Below, piece after piece: positions 9,728 through 18,265 of a stretch of DNA of 64,000 bases. The translations under genes and the position numbers were made by a program. Below the pieces are notes generated by a model. It ran no database searches, had not been told where the DNA came from, and was given only the letters and a program-made list of their open reading frames with translations. Numbering within the stretch: position 1 is the first letter of the stretch; every line of letters begins with the position of its first letter. Where the stretch lies: positions 1 through 64,000 of the forward strand of contig JAJOJL010000146.1 of the NCBI GenBank assembly GCA_021208645.1, given 5' to 3'. The stretch comes from Bacillus sp. (in: firmicutes) (lineage in GTDB: Bacteria; Bacillota; Bacilli; Bacillales; Salisediminibacteriaceae).

Positions 9728-10120
9728 ATGTTAATATGGGGGTTACCCTATTTGAAAAGAGGTGGGAGAGTGGGATTCTTCCTTTTAATAAGCATTGGTT
9801 TAGTTTGGTTTTTTGCTATTGATAGAATCATTCGTCGAAAATTTAATACGCCGAAAAGGAATTGGTCTTGGTATAAACACGATAGCAAAGGATTCGCAGC
9901 ACTGTTTTATTTATTTCTACTGGCATTTATCCTTATTCCATTTGTATACCCTGAAGCAAATTTATTACTCACCTTACCTTTTGCAGGTACAGCCATCAAT
10001 TTACTGTATAGTTTAGAAAAATATATTTACAGAACTGAAACAAAGCTTTATGTTAATTATTTATCCAATGCTGTTTTTTGGTTAATATTAGGTGGTGTGG
10101 CGTTTACCTATTTCCATTAA
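9728..10120 (+). CDS. Small membrane protein, DUF4181-like
   Basis: A 130-residue protein with four predicted membrane helices (about 15-33, 57-76, 78-93 and 108-128) and a basic loop after the first (RRKFNTPKRNW). AAAGGAGA precedes the ATG. Composition and layout resemble the small Bacillus family DUF4181, which I recall without certainty. No function is known. A hairpin at 10128-10159 follows directly. Confidence 0.7.
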   Translation: MLIWGLPYLKRGGRVGFFLLISIGLVWFFAIDRIIRRKFNTPKRNWSWYKHDSKGFAALFYLFLLAFILIPFVYPEANLLLTLPFAGTAINLLYSLEKYIYRTETKLYVNYLSNAVFWLILGGVAFTYFH

Positions 10121-10127
10121 AAAAATA

Positions 10128-10159
10128 CTGCGGTAGAGGATTAAATGTTCCTACCACAG
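10128..10159. terminator. Bidirectional terminator between convergent genes
   Basis: CTG.GGTAG.GGA and the complementary TTCCTACC.CAG form a stem between the membrane protein stop and the convergent gene ending at 10196. A-rich and T-rich flanks suit both directions. Confidence 0.6.
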
Positions 10160-10195
10160 CATTCTATTTTCAAGTTAAGTTCTTGCTGTTATACA

Positions 10196-11955
10196 TTATT
10201 CCTCAAACAGCTTCTCTCCCCGATGTAATCGAATAGCTATCTTAGCCGTATGGGACGTATCTCTGGAAGTTGGTGCATGGGCTGCTAAATAGCGACTTGC
10301 AGCAATGACAATCGTTTCCCTAGCACGCTCTGCAATGCCTGAGGCCTCTCTCCCCCACAAACTGTATTCCATAATCGCCCCTTCGTACATTTGGAATGTA
10401 TGAAACTCAGCATTTTCCCTGAGTAATGCATGACCAAGTGTATTGAAAAATTCAGGGATGTCCCCTCCATTGGCCATGTAATTAACGACCCATTTTGCCG
10501 CTTCATCTGTTTGCTGTTGCTTGTCGAGTAACTCAAGAAATGCCTTTGGACCTTCTGGCGTTGTTACAGTTTTATCTGGTTTTGGTCGCCTTGCAGCTGG
10601 AACGTTCAAGAATCGATCCAAATAGATTGTCATGGCTCCATGGAAAATCGCTCTCGTCAACTCAGGCGTGGTGGACCTTCTAAGGGCCTGGTGAACTGCA
10701 TGGGCATGGGTAAAGGTGTGAAGCACCGTATCCCAATCCCGGAATTCATTTTGTACGTGGAATCGTGCCACCCTTTCTGCAGCGGCTAATGTAACTAACT
10801 GGGCTAATCGTACCGGGTTTTCTCCTTGCTTTAAGGCATTCGTTAACATATCAATTATGGTAATCGGGTCGTCCTTGAGTAATTGTTCCACGAAGGCTTC
10901 TTCGTCGAAGGGGTTTGCTTGTTGAACTGCTTCCCCATCGTTGTTTTCCAAAGAGTCAAATGCCTTCTGTAATGGCTCTACTAAGTTCACAGGGGCTTGC
11001 CAGCTATGGGATTCCTCACTTCTTGATGCGTTGCTCAGTTGGGGTAAAAGGGAAGTAAGGATATATTCTTTGTTGGCATCCCCAAGCTGTTCAAGCATCT
11101 CAAAGGCTTTGTTGTGAAAATCTAAGGTGTGACCGATGTTCATATAGAAGTGATCCGTAATGGCTGCCATCATCATATCTGACAATTCTTCTGTCGTTGC
11201 ACCAAGTTGGATGGCAGTTAGGAGGACTCTTTCTGCCCCTTGGACATCACGCACCTCCACATTATTCCGGTACCATTTTGCTAGTTGAGAGATTGCTGGT
11301 TGTTCTTGTTCCGGGTTAATAGGAAGTGGGTCTAAGAGAAATCTCGTTCCCATTCCCGCGCTTTCCCTCGCTACGTGAACTAGCCCTTGATAGAGTGCGA
11401 GAATTTGCCCATTTTTATCTAAATACGGGAGAATGTTCGTCATAGCTGTGAGAATTGTGAGCCCTGAGCGCCAGCCATTCCAGCGGTGCTTCGTTCCAAA
11501 CTCCACACCGATCTTGGCAATTTCCGTAGGGGATTCTCCCGCTTCCACGAGGCCAACAACCGCTTTCGCGATGACAAGACTGATGTTTTGTTCGAGGCCG
11601 TCATTTAAGCGTTTTGTGGAGTTTTTTTGATGGTCTGTTTTTCAATAGGCTCTGGGGTGACGTAAATTTTCCCGTTCTTAATCTCAACAGGATAAGTTGG
11701 AACATCATCTGCCCATGGATCGAGGGTGCCTCCACCTTTTAAATCAAACCGGGCATGATGCCAATGGCAGGTAAGTATCCCGTCGCAGGTGCTGCCCATA
11801 TGTAGTGGGAATCCTAAATGGGGACAACGATTATCGATGGCATACGTTTCGTTGTCATGATGGATGACCGCGATACCATGTTTTCCTCCTTTGACCACTT
11901 TAACTCCAGCTTCTTTCAGTTGATGTTCGGAACAAACATATACTTTTTCACTCAA
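10196..11955 (-). CDS. Rieske [2Fe-2S] protein fused to a large helical domain (probable single gene, frameshifted)
   Basis: Residues 1-116 form a Rieske ferredoxin domain with C44-P-H46 and C63-x-x-H66, which bind a 2Fe-2S cluster, and a strong RBS before ATG 11955. The following frame, to 10196, is a helix-rich protein of unknown family (GVEFGTKHRWNGWRSGLTILTA near its start). It has no in-frame ATG, only a GTG at 11548, yet coding-like sequence continues upstream (KRLNDGLEQNISLVIAKAV) to a run of seven T at 11622-11628 inside the Rieske tail. One extra base there joins them into 586 residues, with total length divisible by three. If not fused, the pieces are 11605-11955 and about 10196-11548. 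Confidence 0.75.
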
Positions 11956-12104
11956 AACTAATACCTCCTTTGGGTTGATTTTGTTTTGGAAAATTTTGAT
12001 TTTTTGTTTTTGAGATTGTGGTTTTGCTTGCTATCTGGAATTTATTTATTCATTATATTGGGTATCCCTTTTGCTCAGAATGAGATCCTTATTTAAGTAT
12101 TGAA

Positions 12105-12288
12105 GTGTTGATGAGATCGAAGCGAACGAGACTCCTGCGGGAAAAGCAACAGCTAAGAGCATATACATCATGAATATGCTACGATTTGTCTCGACGAAGG
12201 CAGAGACAGAAGACCCCGCAGGGTGTTTTTCCCGAGGAGGCTGAGGCGTTGCCCGCGGAAAGCGAGTTCGAGAAGATCTCAGCAACAC
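12105..12288. repeat. Palindromic intergenic repeat (MITE-like)
   Basis: A 184-base element bounded by 14-base inverted ends (GTGTTGATGAGATC and GATCTCAGCAACAC, one mismatch). Inside are GCGAACGAGACTCCTGCGGG and a complementary CCCCGCAGG, then CGAGGAGGCTGAGGC and GCGGAAAGCGAGTTCG. From memory, this core occurs as a dispersed repeat in many Bacillaceae genomes. It encodes no plausible protein; the open frame through it (12046-12288) is spurious. Confidence 0.65.
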
Positions 12289-12892
12289 GTCACCATTTTG
12301 ATGAAGTTATTATGATTCTGAGCTAGTGGGATACTCATTTTCATTATTAATTCTATGTCTATGGTAACATATGTAGTTTGAATTTTCTTGAAATAACAGT
12401 TGATTCAATGAATGTGAATGATGAATTTTCAAAGATACCGGTAGTTTTGGATCGTCAGTCTGTTTATTTGATGTTTCAACCGAACTACAAACCAATTTGT
12501 CATCCCTATCTCTGGTTGGTTGCTCTTTTAACTGCGGTAGGACTGTGGTTGGATCCTCTACCTCACTTTATTTGCTCTTTTAACTGCAGTACGACTTCGG
12601 TTAAATCCTCTACCTCATTTTATTTCGTAGTCTAATTTGTTAATTTTTGCAAATAAACCAGTGAACCGAAGAGCTGAGATGTTGCTTTCGGAGAGCATCC
12701 GCCAGCAGCTAAATTAAACATTTAATGCTAAAGAGCTTAAATATTCTACTAACGATTCTCAGCACCTATACGCGTCAATTATTTTTACAAAATGCTTCAT
12801 AAACAAGTAAAAATATAAAAAGGAACTTCTGTACGTTGTCTTCGTATATACTTATAACTAGAGAACCTTCAAGGAAACAATGAAACAAAGAA
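12289..12892. other. Gene-free stretch
   Basis: About 600 bases with no credible reading frame. It holds the 52-base tandem duplication at 12520-12623. The remaining sequence is AT-rich and unstructured to my eye. Confidence 0.6.
12520..12623. repeat. Two-copy tandem repeat of 52 bases
   Basis: Units 12520-12571 and 12572-12623 both begin TTGCTCTTTTAACTGC and end in CTCTACCTCA.TTTAT, with seven differences in 52 positions. Confidence 0.85.
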
Positions 12893-13531
12893 ATGGACGT
12901 GCAACCGATGATAAAATATGTAGTTTTTGATTTTGATGGTACCCTGGCAGATTCGAAGCAGGCAATCATTTCCAGTTGGAACCAACTGGCTATAGAGAAT
13001 AACTTTCGACAAATCGAATTAAAAGACCTAGAGACTCTAAAACACCTTTCCATTACGGAACGGGGCGAGAAAATGAATTTTCCAATGCACAAACTACCAT
13101 TCGTGCTGCCGAAATTCTATAAATTATTTCGTAAATCTATCCACGAGGTGGAGCTATTTCCCGGCATCCAACAGATGTTGCAGGAGTTGGAAAACAAAGG
13201 TTATAAGATCGCCATCATCTCCTCCAACGCAAAGGAAAATATCGAAGCTTTCCTAGCCAAAAATAACATTACCAACGTTTCCAGTATTCACTGTTCCAGC
13301 AGTATTTTTGGAAAAGACAAGTTAATCAACAAATTCTTGAAGAGAAACAAGCTCACGCCTTCTGAAATTATTTATGTGGGAGATGAAAAAAGGGATATTG
13401 TTGCTTGCAAAAAAGCAAATGTGAAAGTTATTTGGGTATCGTGGGGCTATGATTCTCACGAAGCAGTTGAAAAAGAAGAGCCAGATTTTTTAGCTTATAC
13501 ACCAGAAGAAATTTTACAACTCATAGATTAA
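12893..13531 (+). CDS. HAD-superfamily hydrolase, phosphoglycolate phosphatase-like
   Basis: A 212-residue HAD phosphatase. Motif I is FDFDGTLAD with nucleophile D13 and D15, motif II is IAIISSNAK, and motif III/IV is K around 142 and YVGDEKRDI. A helical cap (about 22-85) places it with Gph/PpaX-type enzymes; the substrate is unknown. The ATG at 12893 lacks a strong RBS and an ATG five codons later (12908) is an alternative. A hairpin follows at 13544-13579. Confidence 0.85.
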   Translation: MDVQPMIKYVVFDFDGTLADSKQAIISSWNQLAIENNFRQIELKDLETLKHLSITERGEKMNFPMHKLPFVLPKFYKLFRKSIHEVELFPGIQQMLQELENKGYKIAIISSNAKENIEAFLAKNNITNVSSIHCSSSIFGKDKLINKFLKRNKLTPSEIIYVGDEKRDIVACKKANVKVIWVSWGYDSHEAVEKEEPDFLAYTPEEILQLID

Positions 13532-13543
13532 CACTACATCGCA

Positions 13544-13579
13544 AAATGCACCACTCCCATAAATGAGAGCGGTGCATTT
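13544..13579 (+). terminator. Hairpin downstream of the HAD gene
   Basis: AAATGCACC and GGTGCATTT perfect arms with further CTC/GAG pairing inside. It can serve both the HAD gene and the convergent small gene ending at 13600. Confidence 0.7.
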
Positions 13580-13599
13580 CCCTACTTACCTGAACAAAC

Positions 13600-13764
13600 C
13601 TAAAGGGCTCCTTTTTTCAACACAGCAAAAGACAATTTGCCCTGATTCTTCCCTGCAACCTTATCCTTCTCCCCTTCTGCGATTCGCTTAATGTCCATTT
13701 GCAGGAACACAGCAATAACACCTGCCACTAAAATCAAACCTGTAAACACATAAATACTCCTCAT
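13600..13764 (-). CDS. Small single-pass membrane protein
   Basis: A 54-codon frame, short but protein-like: an N-terminal membrane helix (IYVFTGLILVAGVIAVFLQM) and a lysine- and glycine-rich tail ending in VLKKGAL. The ATG at 13764 has no good RBS, while GAGGAG lies seven bases before an in-frame GTG at 13749, giving a 49-residue product. It is divergent from the NarK-PAS gene and shares its promoter region. Function unknown. Confidence 0.5.
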   Translation of the reverse strand: MRSIYVFTGLILVAGVIAVFLQMDIKRIAEGEKDKVAGKNQGKLSFAVLKKGAL

Positions 13765-13881
13765 AAGAGTTCGTAAGTTTGTAATATTCTCCCCATCTTC
13801 ACAGTGAAAATCTAGAGTATAATCATTAGTATACTTTAGAAACGATAATGTTTACTTAGTTAAAACGTGGGGGACTTAAAA

Positions 13882-15417
13882 ATGGGATCAAGAAAAATTC
13901 AACTGCCGCTACAAACACTCAGCTTAGTTGCTGGGTTTATGGTTTGGGTATTAATTTCTTCCTTAATGCCTTTTATTTTAGAAGATATTCCACTAACAGG
14001 AACAGAGATTGCTTTCGTTACGGCGGTTCCAGTTATTCTTGGTTCACTCCTAAGGATACCATTGGGGTACTGGGCTAACCGATACGGTGCGAGAAAAATC
14101 TTTTATCTCTGCTTTCTCGCTTTACTTTTCCCAATTTATTACATCAGCCAAGCCACCTCCTTTACGGATCTCCTTATTGGCGGATTGCTTTTAGGAATTG
14201 GTGGAGCTATTTTTCCCATCGGTGTAACTGCCTTACCAAAATATTACACAAAGGATTCCCATGGAACAGTTAATGCTATCTATGCATTAGGAAATTTAGG
14301 AACGGCGATTACTGCTTTTTTATCCCCATTCATAGCAACCCAATTAGGTTGGAGTGTCACCGTACAACTTAGCTTACTATTAGTTGCTGGCTTTGCCTTA
14401 TTCAACTTTATCCTTGGTGATAGACAGGAACGCAAAGTAACTACACCTTTACTAGAGCAGGTAAAAAGTGTGTACAAAAGCAGCACCCTTTGGCTTCTAT
14501 GTGGATTTTATTTCATTACGTTTGGTGCTTTCGTTGCCTTTACGGTGTACTTACCAAACTTCCTTGTAAGTCATTTTGAATTATCTGCTGTGGAAGCAGG
14601 TATCCGTACGGCAGGATTCATCTTAATCGCCACGTTAATCCGACCAATTGGTGGTTGGTTATCAGATAAATACAATGCCCTGATTATTTTAATGTTCGTA
14701 TTCACAGGGCTAACGTCGGCAGGTGTCCTTCTTGCGATCATGCCTAACTTAACGTTGTATACTGTTGGCTGTATCATTGTTGCCCTCAGCGCTGGTGTTG
14801 GAAATGGAGCCATCTTCAAACTCGTTCCGCTCTATTTTTCCAAACAGGCTGGAATCGTAAACGGCCTTGTAGGCGCCATCGGGGGACTAGGTGGATTCTT
14901 CCCACCAATTATCTTAACAACCCTTTACAATATGACCGGGCATTATGCCATTGGCTTCATGGCATTATCTCAGTTTGCCCTAGCCAGTTTAATTCTCGTT
15001 ATGTGGATGATGTATCGTGAAAAAATGAGTATTGCCAATAATGCCATTCAAGCCACGGCAGAAGCAGTTATGGTTACAGATTTGAACGGAAAAATTAAAA
15101 TGGTTAACCCAGCCTTTAGCACAATGACACGTTACTCTTACGAAGAGGCAGTAGGGGAAACACCTCGTATCTTAAAATCAAAAGAGCAAGGTCCTTCCTT
15201 CTACAGAAAAATGTGGGAGAAGATCGATTCAGAAGGCCATTGGCAGGGGGAAGTGTGGAACCAACGAAAGAACGGGGAGAAATTCTTAGTGATGTTGAAC
15301 ATTACCCCCATAAAAAACGATGACAGTGAAATCATCGGGTATGTAGGAATGCTTGCAGACCTGAAAAAGAATTCAACCCTTAACTCCAGTAGAATTTCAA
15401 AAGTAATGTCAAGGTAA
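13882..15417 (+). CDS. NarK/NasA-type nitrate-nitrite MFS transporter with C-terminal PAS domain
   Basis: A 511-residue protein. Residues about 1-378 are a 12-helix major facilitator with nitrate-porter signatures (GYWANRYGARK, GIGGAIFPIGVTALPKYY, GNGAIFKLVPLYF). Residues about 383-495 form a PAS/PAC domain (AIQATAEAVMVTDLNGKIKMVNPAFSTMTRY, then WQGEVWNQRKNGEKF and IGYVGMLADL), which is unusual on a transporter and may sense redox or a ligand. I choose ATG 13882 because GGGGGAC lies just before it, rather than the upstream GTG at 13867. It is monocistronic with a terminator at 15424. Confidence 0.88.
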   Translation: MGSRKIQLPLQTLSLVAGFMVWVLISSLMPFILEDIPLTGTEIAFVTAVPVILGSLLRIPLGYWANRYGARKIFYLCFLALLFPIYYISQATSFTDLLIGGLLLGIGGAIFPIGVTALPKYYTKDSHGTVNAIYALGNLGTAITAFLSPFIATQLGWSVTVQLSLLLVAGFALFNFILGDRQERKVTTPLLEQVKSVYKSSTLWLLCGFYFITFGAFVAFTVYLPNFLVSHFELSAVEAGIRTAGFILIATLIRPIGGWLSDKYNALIILMFVFTGLTSAGVLLAIMPNLTLYTVGCIIVALSAGVGNGAIFKLVPLYFSKQAGIVNGLVGAIGGLGGFFPPIILTTLYNMTGHYAIGFMALSQFALASLILVMWMMYREKMSIANNAIQATAEAVMVTDLNGKIKMVNPAFSTMTRYSYEEAVGETPRILKSKEQGPSFYRKMWEKIDSEGHWQGEVWNQRKNGEKFLVMLNITPIKNDDSEIIGYVGMLADLKKNSTLNSSRISKVMSR

Positions 15418-15423
15418 ACGGAA

Positions 15424-15447
15424 GGAGCGCCTATGTTGAGGCGCTCC
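15424..15447 (+). terminator. Terminator of the NarK-PAS gene
   Basis: GGAGCGCCT and AGGCGCTCC form a perfect nine-base stem with a six-base loop, followed by a T-rich tract. Confidence 0.85.
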
Positions 15448-15494
15448 TAATTATTATTTACCCGTTAAAAAGTATATTTTGACTGGAAAACGAT

Positions 15495-16025
15495 TTACAA
15501 ATCCTCCATCGCTTCAGCAATAGTTTGGACATTTTCCCCAACTAAATAGTCGATTTCAATAATCTGTGTGCCAGAATCAGGATTAACTCCTGTATAACCA
15601 CGGTAAATCGCTCCTTCATCCACATTTACAAACCCTTGCTCAATAGCAAATGCGTAATCCACATCCGTTAAAATGTCAAATTGTAAATTAAATTCGTCCA
15701 TTAGTTCTTGATGCTCTTGTGGTGTGGACGGACTTAAGGCTACAACATGGATACCGTCGAACATATCTAATTGGTTATTCAGCTGAACCAGCTGTTGAAT
15801 ACAAAGTCCTCAGCCAACGCCTGTAAAATACAAGTATAACGTTTTTTCATTAGGTGCGGTGGAAACAAGCTCTCCTGCTGTATTAGGGAGAGAAAATTCA
15901 AAGTCTGCTGGGTCATACGATGATGTATCTTGTCCACTATCATTGGAACAAGCTGTTAGGAAAACAGCTATTAGTAAAAAAAATAAAACGATTCCTTTCA
16001 CCAATTTCAAGATTATTTCCCCCAA
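15495..16025 (-). CDS. AhpC/TSA-Bcp-like redoxin lipoprotein with in-frame TGA (candidate selenoprotein)
   Basis: The gene reads as one 177-codon frame from ATG 16025 to the stop at 15495, interrupted only by TGA at 15810-15812. There is no frame change. A signal peptide ends in the lipobox LTAC, so the product would be a surface lipoprotein. The redoxin core reads LYLYFTGVG-U-GLCIQQL, then VVALSPSTPQEHQEL and FDILTDVDYAFA, like Bcp/AhpC peroxiredoxins. The TGA (codon 72) is the first position of a CxxC-type motif with Cys75, where a catalytic Cys or Sec is expected. A hairpin lies 3' of it in the reading frame. The alternative is a Cys or Trp codon mutated or misread as TGA. Confidence 0.75.
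15777..15800 (-). promoter_or_regulatory. SECIS-like hairpin after the in-frame TGA
   Basis: On the coding strand CAGCTG-GTT-CAGCTG forms a six-base stem with the three-base loop GUU. Alternatively ATTCA/TGAAT plus GCTG/CAGC pair with a three-base bulge. The loop starts 21 bases after the TGA and its first base is G, which suits the published bacterial SECIS model (16-37 bases, G among the first two loop bases). Confidence 0.5.
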
Positions 16026-16268
16026 TTCGTGATTAATTCATATCTCTGCTATCTTAAACCATTTTTACTTTCCACTCTAGTAAAATGCTTGTAGATGATG
16101 ACTTTTTGGCTTCGAAGCATAGAAAAATGTAATTAAAACTAGGTTTTCTCAAGCAACCCAAAATAAAAAGCACCTTATTCCGGCAATGCTCTCCAATACT
16201 GATTGGTTGCCCTGCCAAAACAACATGCTCGTTATAGATAAACTATCACACCAAAAGCATCTATTTTA

Positions 16269-17051
16269 TTATAAAGGATACCTTAAGATACTTTCGTCTG
16301 CCTTTTGTTCCTTTTTCATATAGCTAGCCATTTGTTTTTCGTTAATTTTCAACGCTTGTTCGAAATCCTTGTGCTTTACGTTTTTCGCTTCTTCTTTCAT
16401 CACTTCTCCGTTTTCCATCAACTGAATGTAAAAGACTTGTTGCTCACGTTTTAACTCTTTCCACAAGCCTGCCTCTTCCATTTGGCGACGCCAGTTTTGC
16501 AGAAGGTCTATGTTTTGCGACAATTCCATGACCACATGATATTGGATCGTTTCCAGTTTCGCTGCCGTATACACAGCAAGCTCAATGGACTCGTCCGCCA
16601 AGGGCTTGTTTTTTTCCTTTTTCTCCTCTACATGTGCCCAAAACTCATCATACGTTTTACGATAGTTTAATTGATAACCGAGGAGCTTTTTAATAAAAGC
16701 ATACGGCTTCCCCCATTCATAGCTTGCGTCCTGATGATCATCCATTTTTGCCATTGGTACTCGGAAAAAGTCAAAGTTAACGTTCGCACGCATTCTACCT
16801 TCATCGCGGATTTTTTCGAGCAGCCGGTAAAAAAGATAAAGGCGCTGATGGGCTTTTTTTGCATCTTGAAGATGTTCTTCTTCATCTGAGACAATCGCTG
16901 AGCCAATCGATTGTTTTAGCTTAACGTAATCAATGAGGTAGTAGTTTCGTCCTGAAATTTCTACAGGATATGGGTATACCTTCACCTTTTCCAGCCATTG
17001 TTTATATCTTTTTGCCTTACGTTTCACAATAAATGAAGTTCGGTTGAACAT
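16269..17051 (-). CDS. Conserved-looking protein of unknown function
   Basis: A 260-residue soluble, highly charged protein that I do not recognise. A basic N-terminus (VKRKAKRYKQWLEKVKVYPYPVEISGRNYYLIDY) precedes a long, mainly helical part rich in E, K and Q. GGAGAGG precedes the ATG. No membrane helix or catalytic motif is visible. It is transcribed alone, 240 bases upstream of the redoxin gene on the same strand; 16026-16268 shows no gene. Confidence 0.7.
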   Translation of the reverse strand: MFNRTSFIVKRKAKRYKQWLEKVKVYPYPVEISGRNYYLIDYVKLKQSIGSAIVSDEEEHLQDAKKAHQRLYLFYRLLEKIRDEGRMRANVNFDFFRVPMAKMDDHQDASYEWGKPYAFIKKLLGYQLNYRKTYDEFWAHVEEKKEKNKPLADESIELAVYTAAKLETIQYHVVMELSQNIDLLQNWRRQMEEAGLWKELKREQQVFYIQLMENGEVMKEEAKNVKHKDFEQALKINEKQMASYMKKEQKADESILRYPL

Positions 17052-17236
17052 GTTGACACAGCCTCTCCTAATCTATTTCCCTTTTCCTATTGTAGCATAG
17101 ATTGGAAAAGTGTTAGAAAGGGAAAACCGTTTCATATGCCAGTTTCAGCTATCTTTTCACAACACTAACAACTATCATTTTTTATGGTGAATTAACTAAT
17201 TACCTATCCTCTCATCCAAGTCACGATATGTTGGAA

Positions 17237-18241
17237 CTATTCCACTGTCTTTTTAAACACTAAGCAGTACCAACTGCCTTCCTTTACAATTGCCTTTTGC
17301 GCAATCAATTGCAAACTACCCTGTTCTGCAATTTCAAATAATTCCTCTTTATGAGGCAAAGGGTAAAGGTTCTCATGGGCATTCATAAAAGAGTTAAAAG
17401 CTGTAGAAAATTCTTCACCTGATTTTTCTAAATACAACGGAGTAATAATGAGCATCATCCCACCCTCGTTTAAATAATCAGCCGCACGTTTGATCAAACT
17501 TAACCTTGTATTCTGTGAAAAATAGTGTAATAGATTATTAATCATAACAAGGTCCATTTTCTCCTTTATAACATTCCAATCCCTTATGTCTGCCTCAATA
17601 AATTCAACGTTTTCCAGCTTTTGTGAAGCTGCTAATTCCTTTGCTTCCTCAATTACTTGTTTATTTAAGTCTATTCCAATATATTTACCTGCTTGTCCTT
17701 TACGAGCTAAATTGACTAAGTAGCCTCCCGTGCCACAGCCAATATCTAGTACAGACGAAACAGCTTGACCTTTTACATACTTCTCTACCGTAGGAAGTGC
17801 TTTCTTTTCTATTAATGCAGATGTTGCCGCTACCGTTTGGCCATACTCTTCATGATTATAAACATTTCTCGCCTCCCCCTTCATTAGTTTTGGATAACTT
17901 AAAAGAGCAGGAATATGCATTTCTAACATTTCCTTCACCAGTTCCCCAATGCAATAGGGGCTAGTTTTCGAGAAATACTTAATCATTCTCTTTTTGGCAA
18001 AAATCCGGTTTCTCTTGTCTCTTTTCAAGTGACCTAGAACGACTCCTGCATCTACCCAGGATTTTAGTAGATTTTCATTACAATCCATTGATGACGTGGC
18101 ATCTTCTAACGTACGTCCATCTGAAAAGGTATCGAACAGGGAGAGTTTATAGCCCACATAAACGTGCCAAGTTCCTAAGAATGGTTGGTTTCGTTTCATC
18201 CAAGACCGCGCTTCCCAAACCATTTGCAATTGTTTAAACAT
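17237..18241 (-). CDS. Class I SAM-dependent methyltransferase with N-terminal winged-helix part
   Basis: A 334-residue methyltransferase. Motif I is VLDIGCGTGG (about 164-173), followed by YIGIDLN, FIEADIRD and a post-I segment MINNLLHYF. The N-terminal 110 residues have the dimerisation winged-helix layout of O-methyltransferases acting on aromatic or polyketide substrates. It follows the FAD monooxygenase by 24 bases, which suggests a two-gene operon that hydroxylates and then methylates a small aromatic or quinone-like molecule (inference). Confidence 0.85.
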   Translation of the reverse strand: MFKQLQMVWEARSWMKRNQPFLGTWHVYVGYKLSLFDTFSDGRTLEDATSSMDCNENLLKSWVDAGVVLGHLKRDKRNRIFAKKRMIKYFSKTSPYCIGELVKEMLEMHIPALLSYPKLMKGEARNVYNHEEYGQTVAATSALIEKKALPTVEKYVKGQAVSSVLDIGCGTGGYLVNLARKGQAGKYIGIDLNKQVIEEAKELAASQKLENVEFIEADIRDWNVIKEKMDLVMINNLLHYFSQNTRLSLIKRAADYLNEGGMMLIITPLYLEKSGEEFSTAFNSFMNAHENLYPLPHKEELFEIAEQGSLQLIAQKAIVKEGSWYCLVFKKTVE

Positions 18242-18265
18242 CCATAAATCCCCCCTGACTTTTAG

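Noticed and set aside
12046..12288. 80-residue minus-strand open frame
   Set aside because: It coincides with the palindromic repeat element and has no RBS or recognisable protein features.
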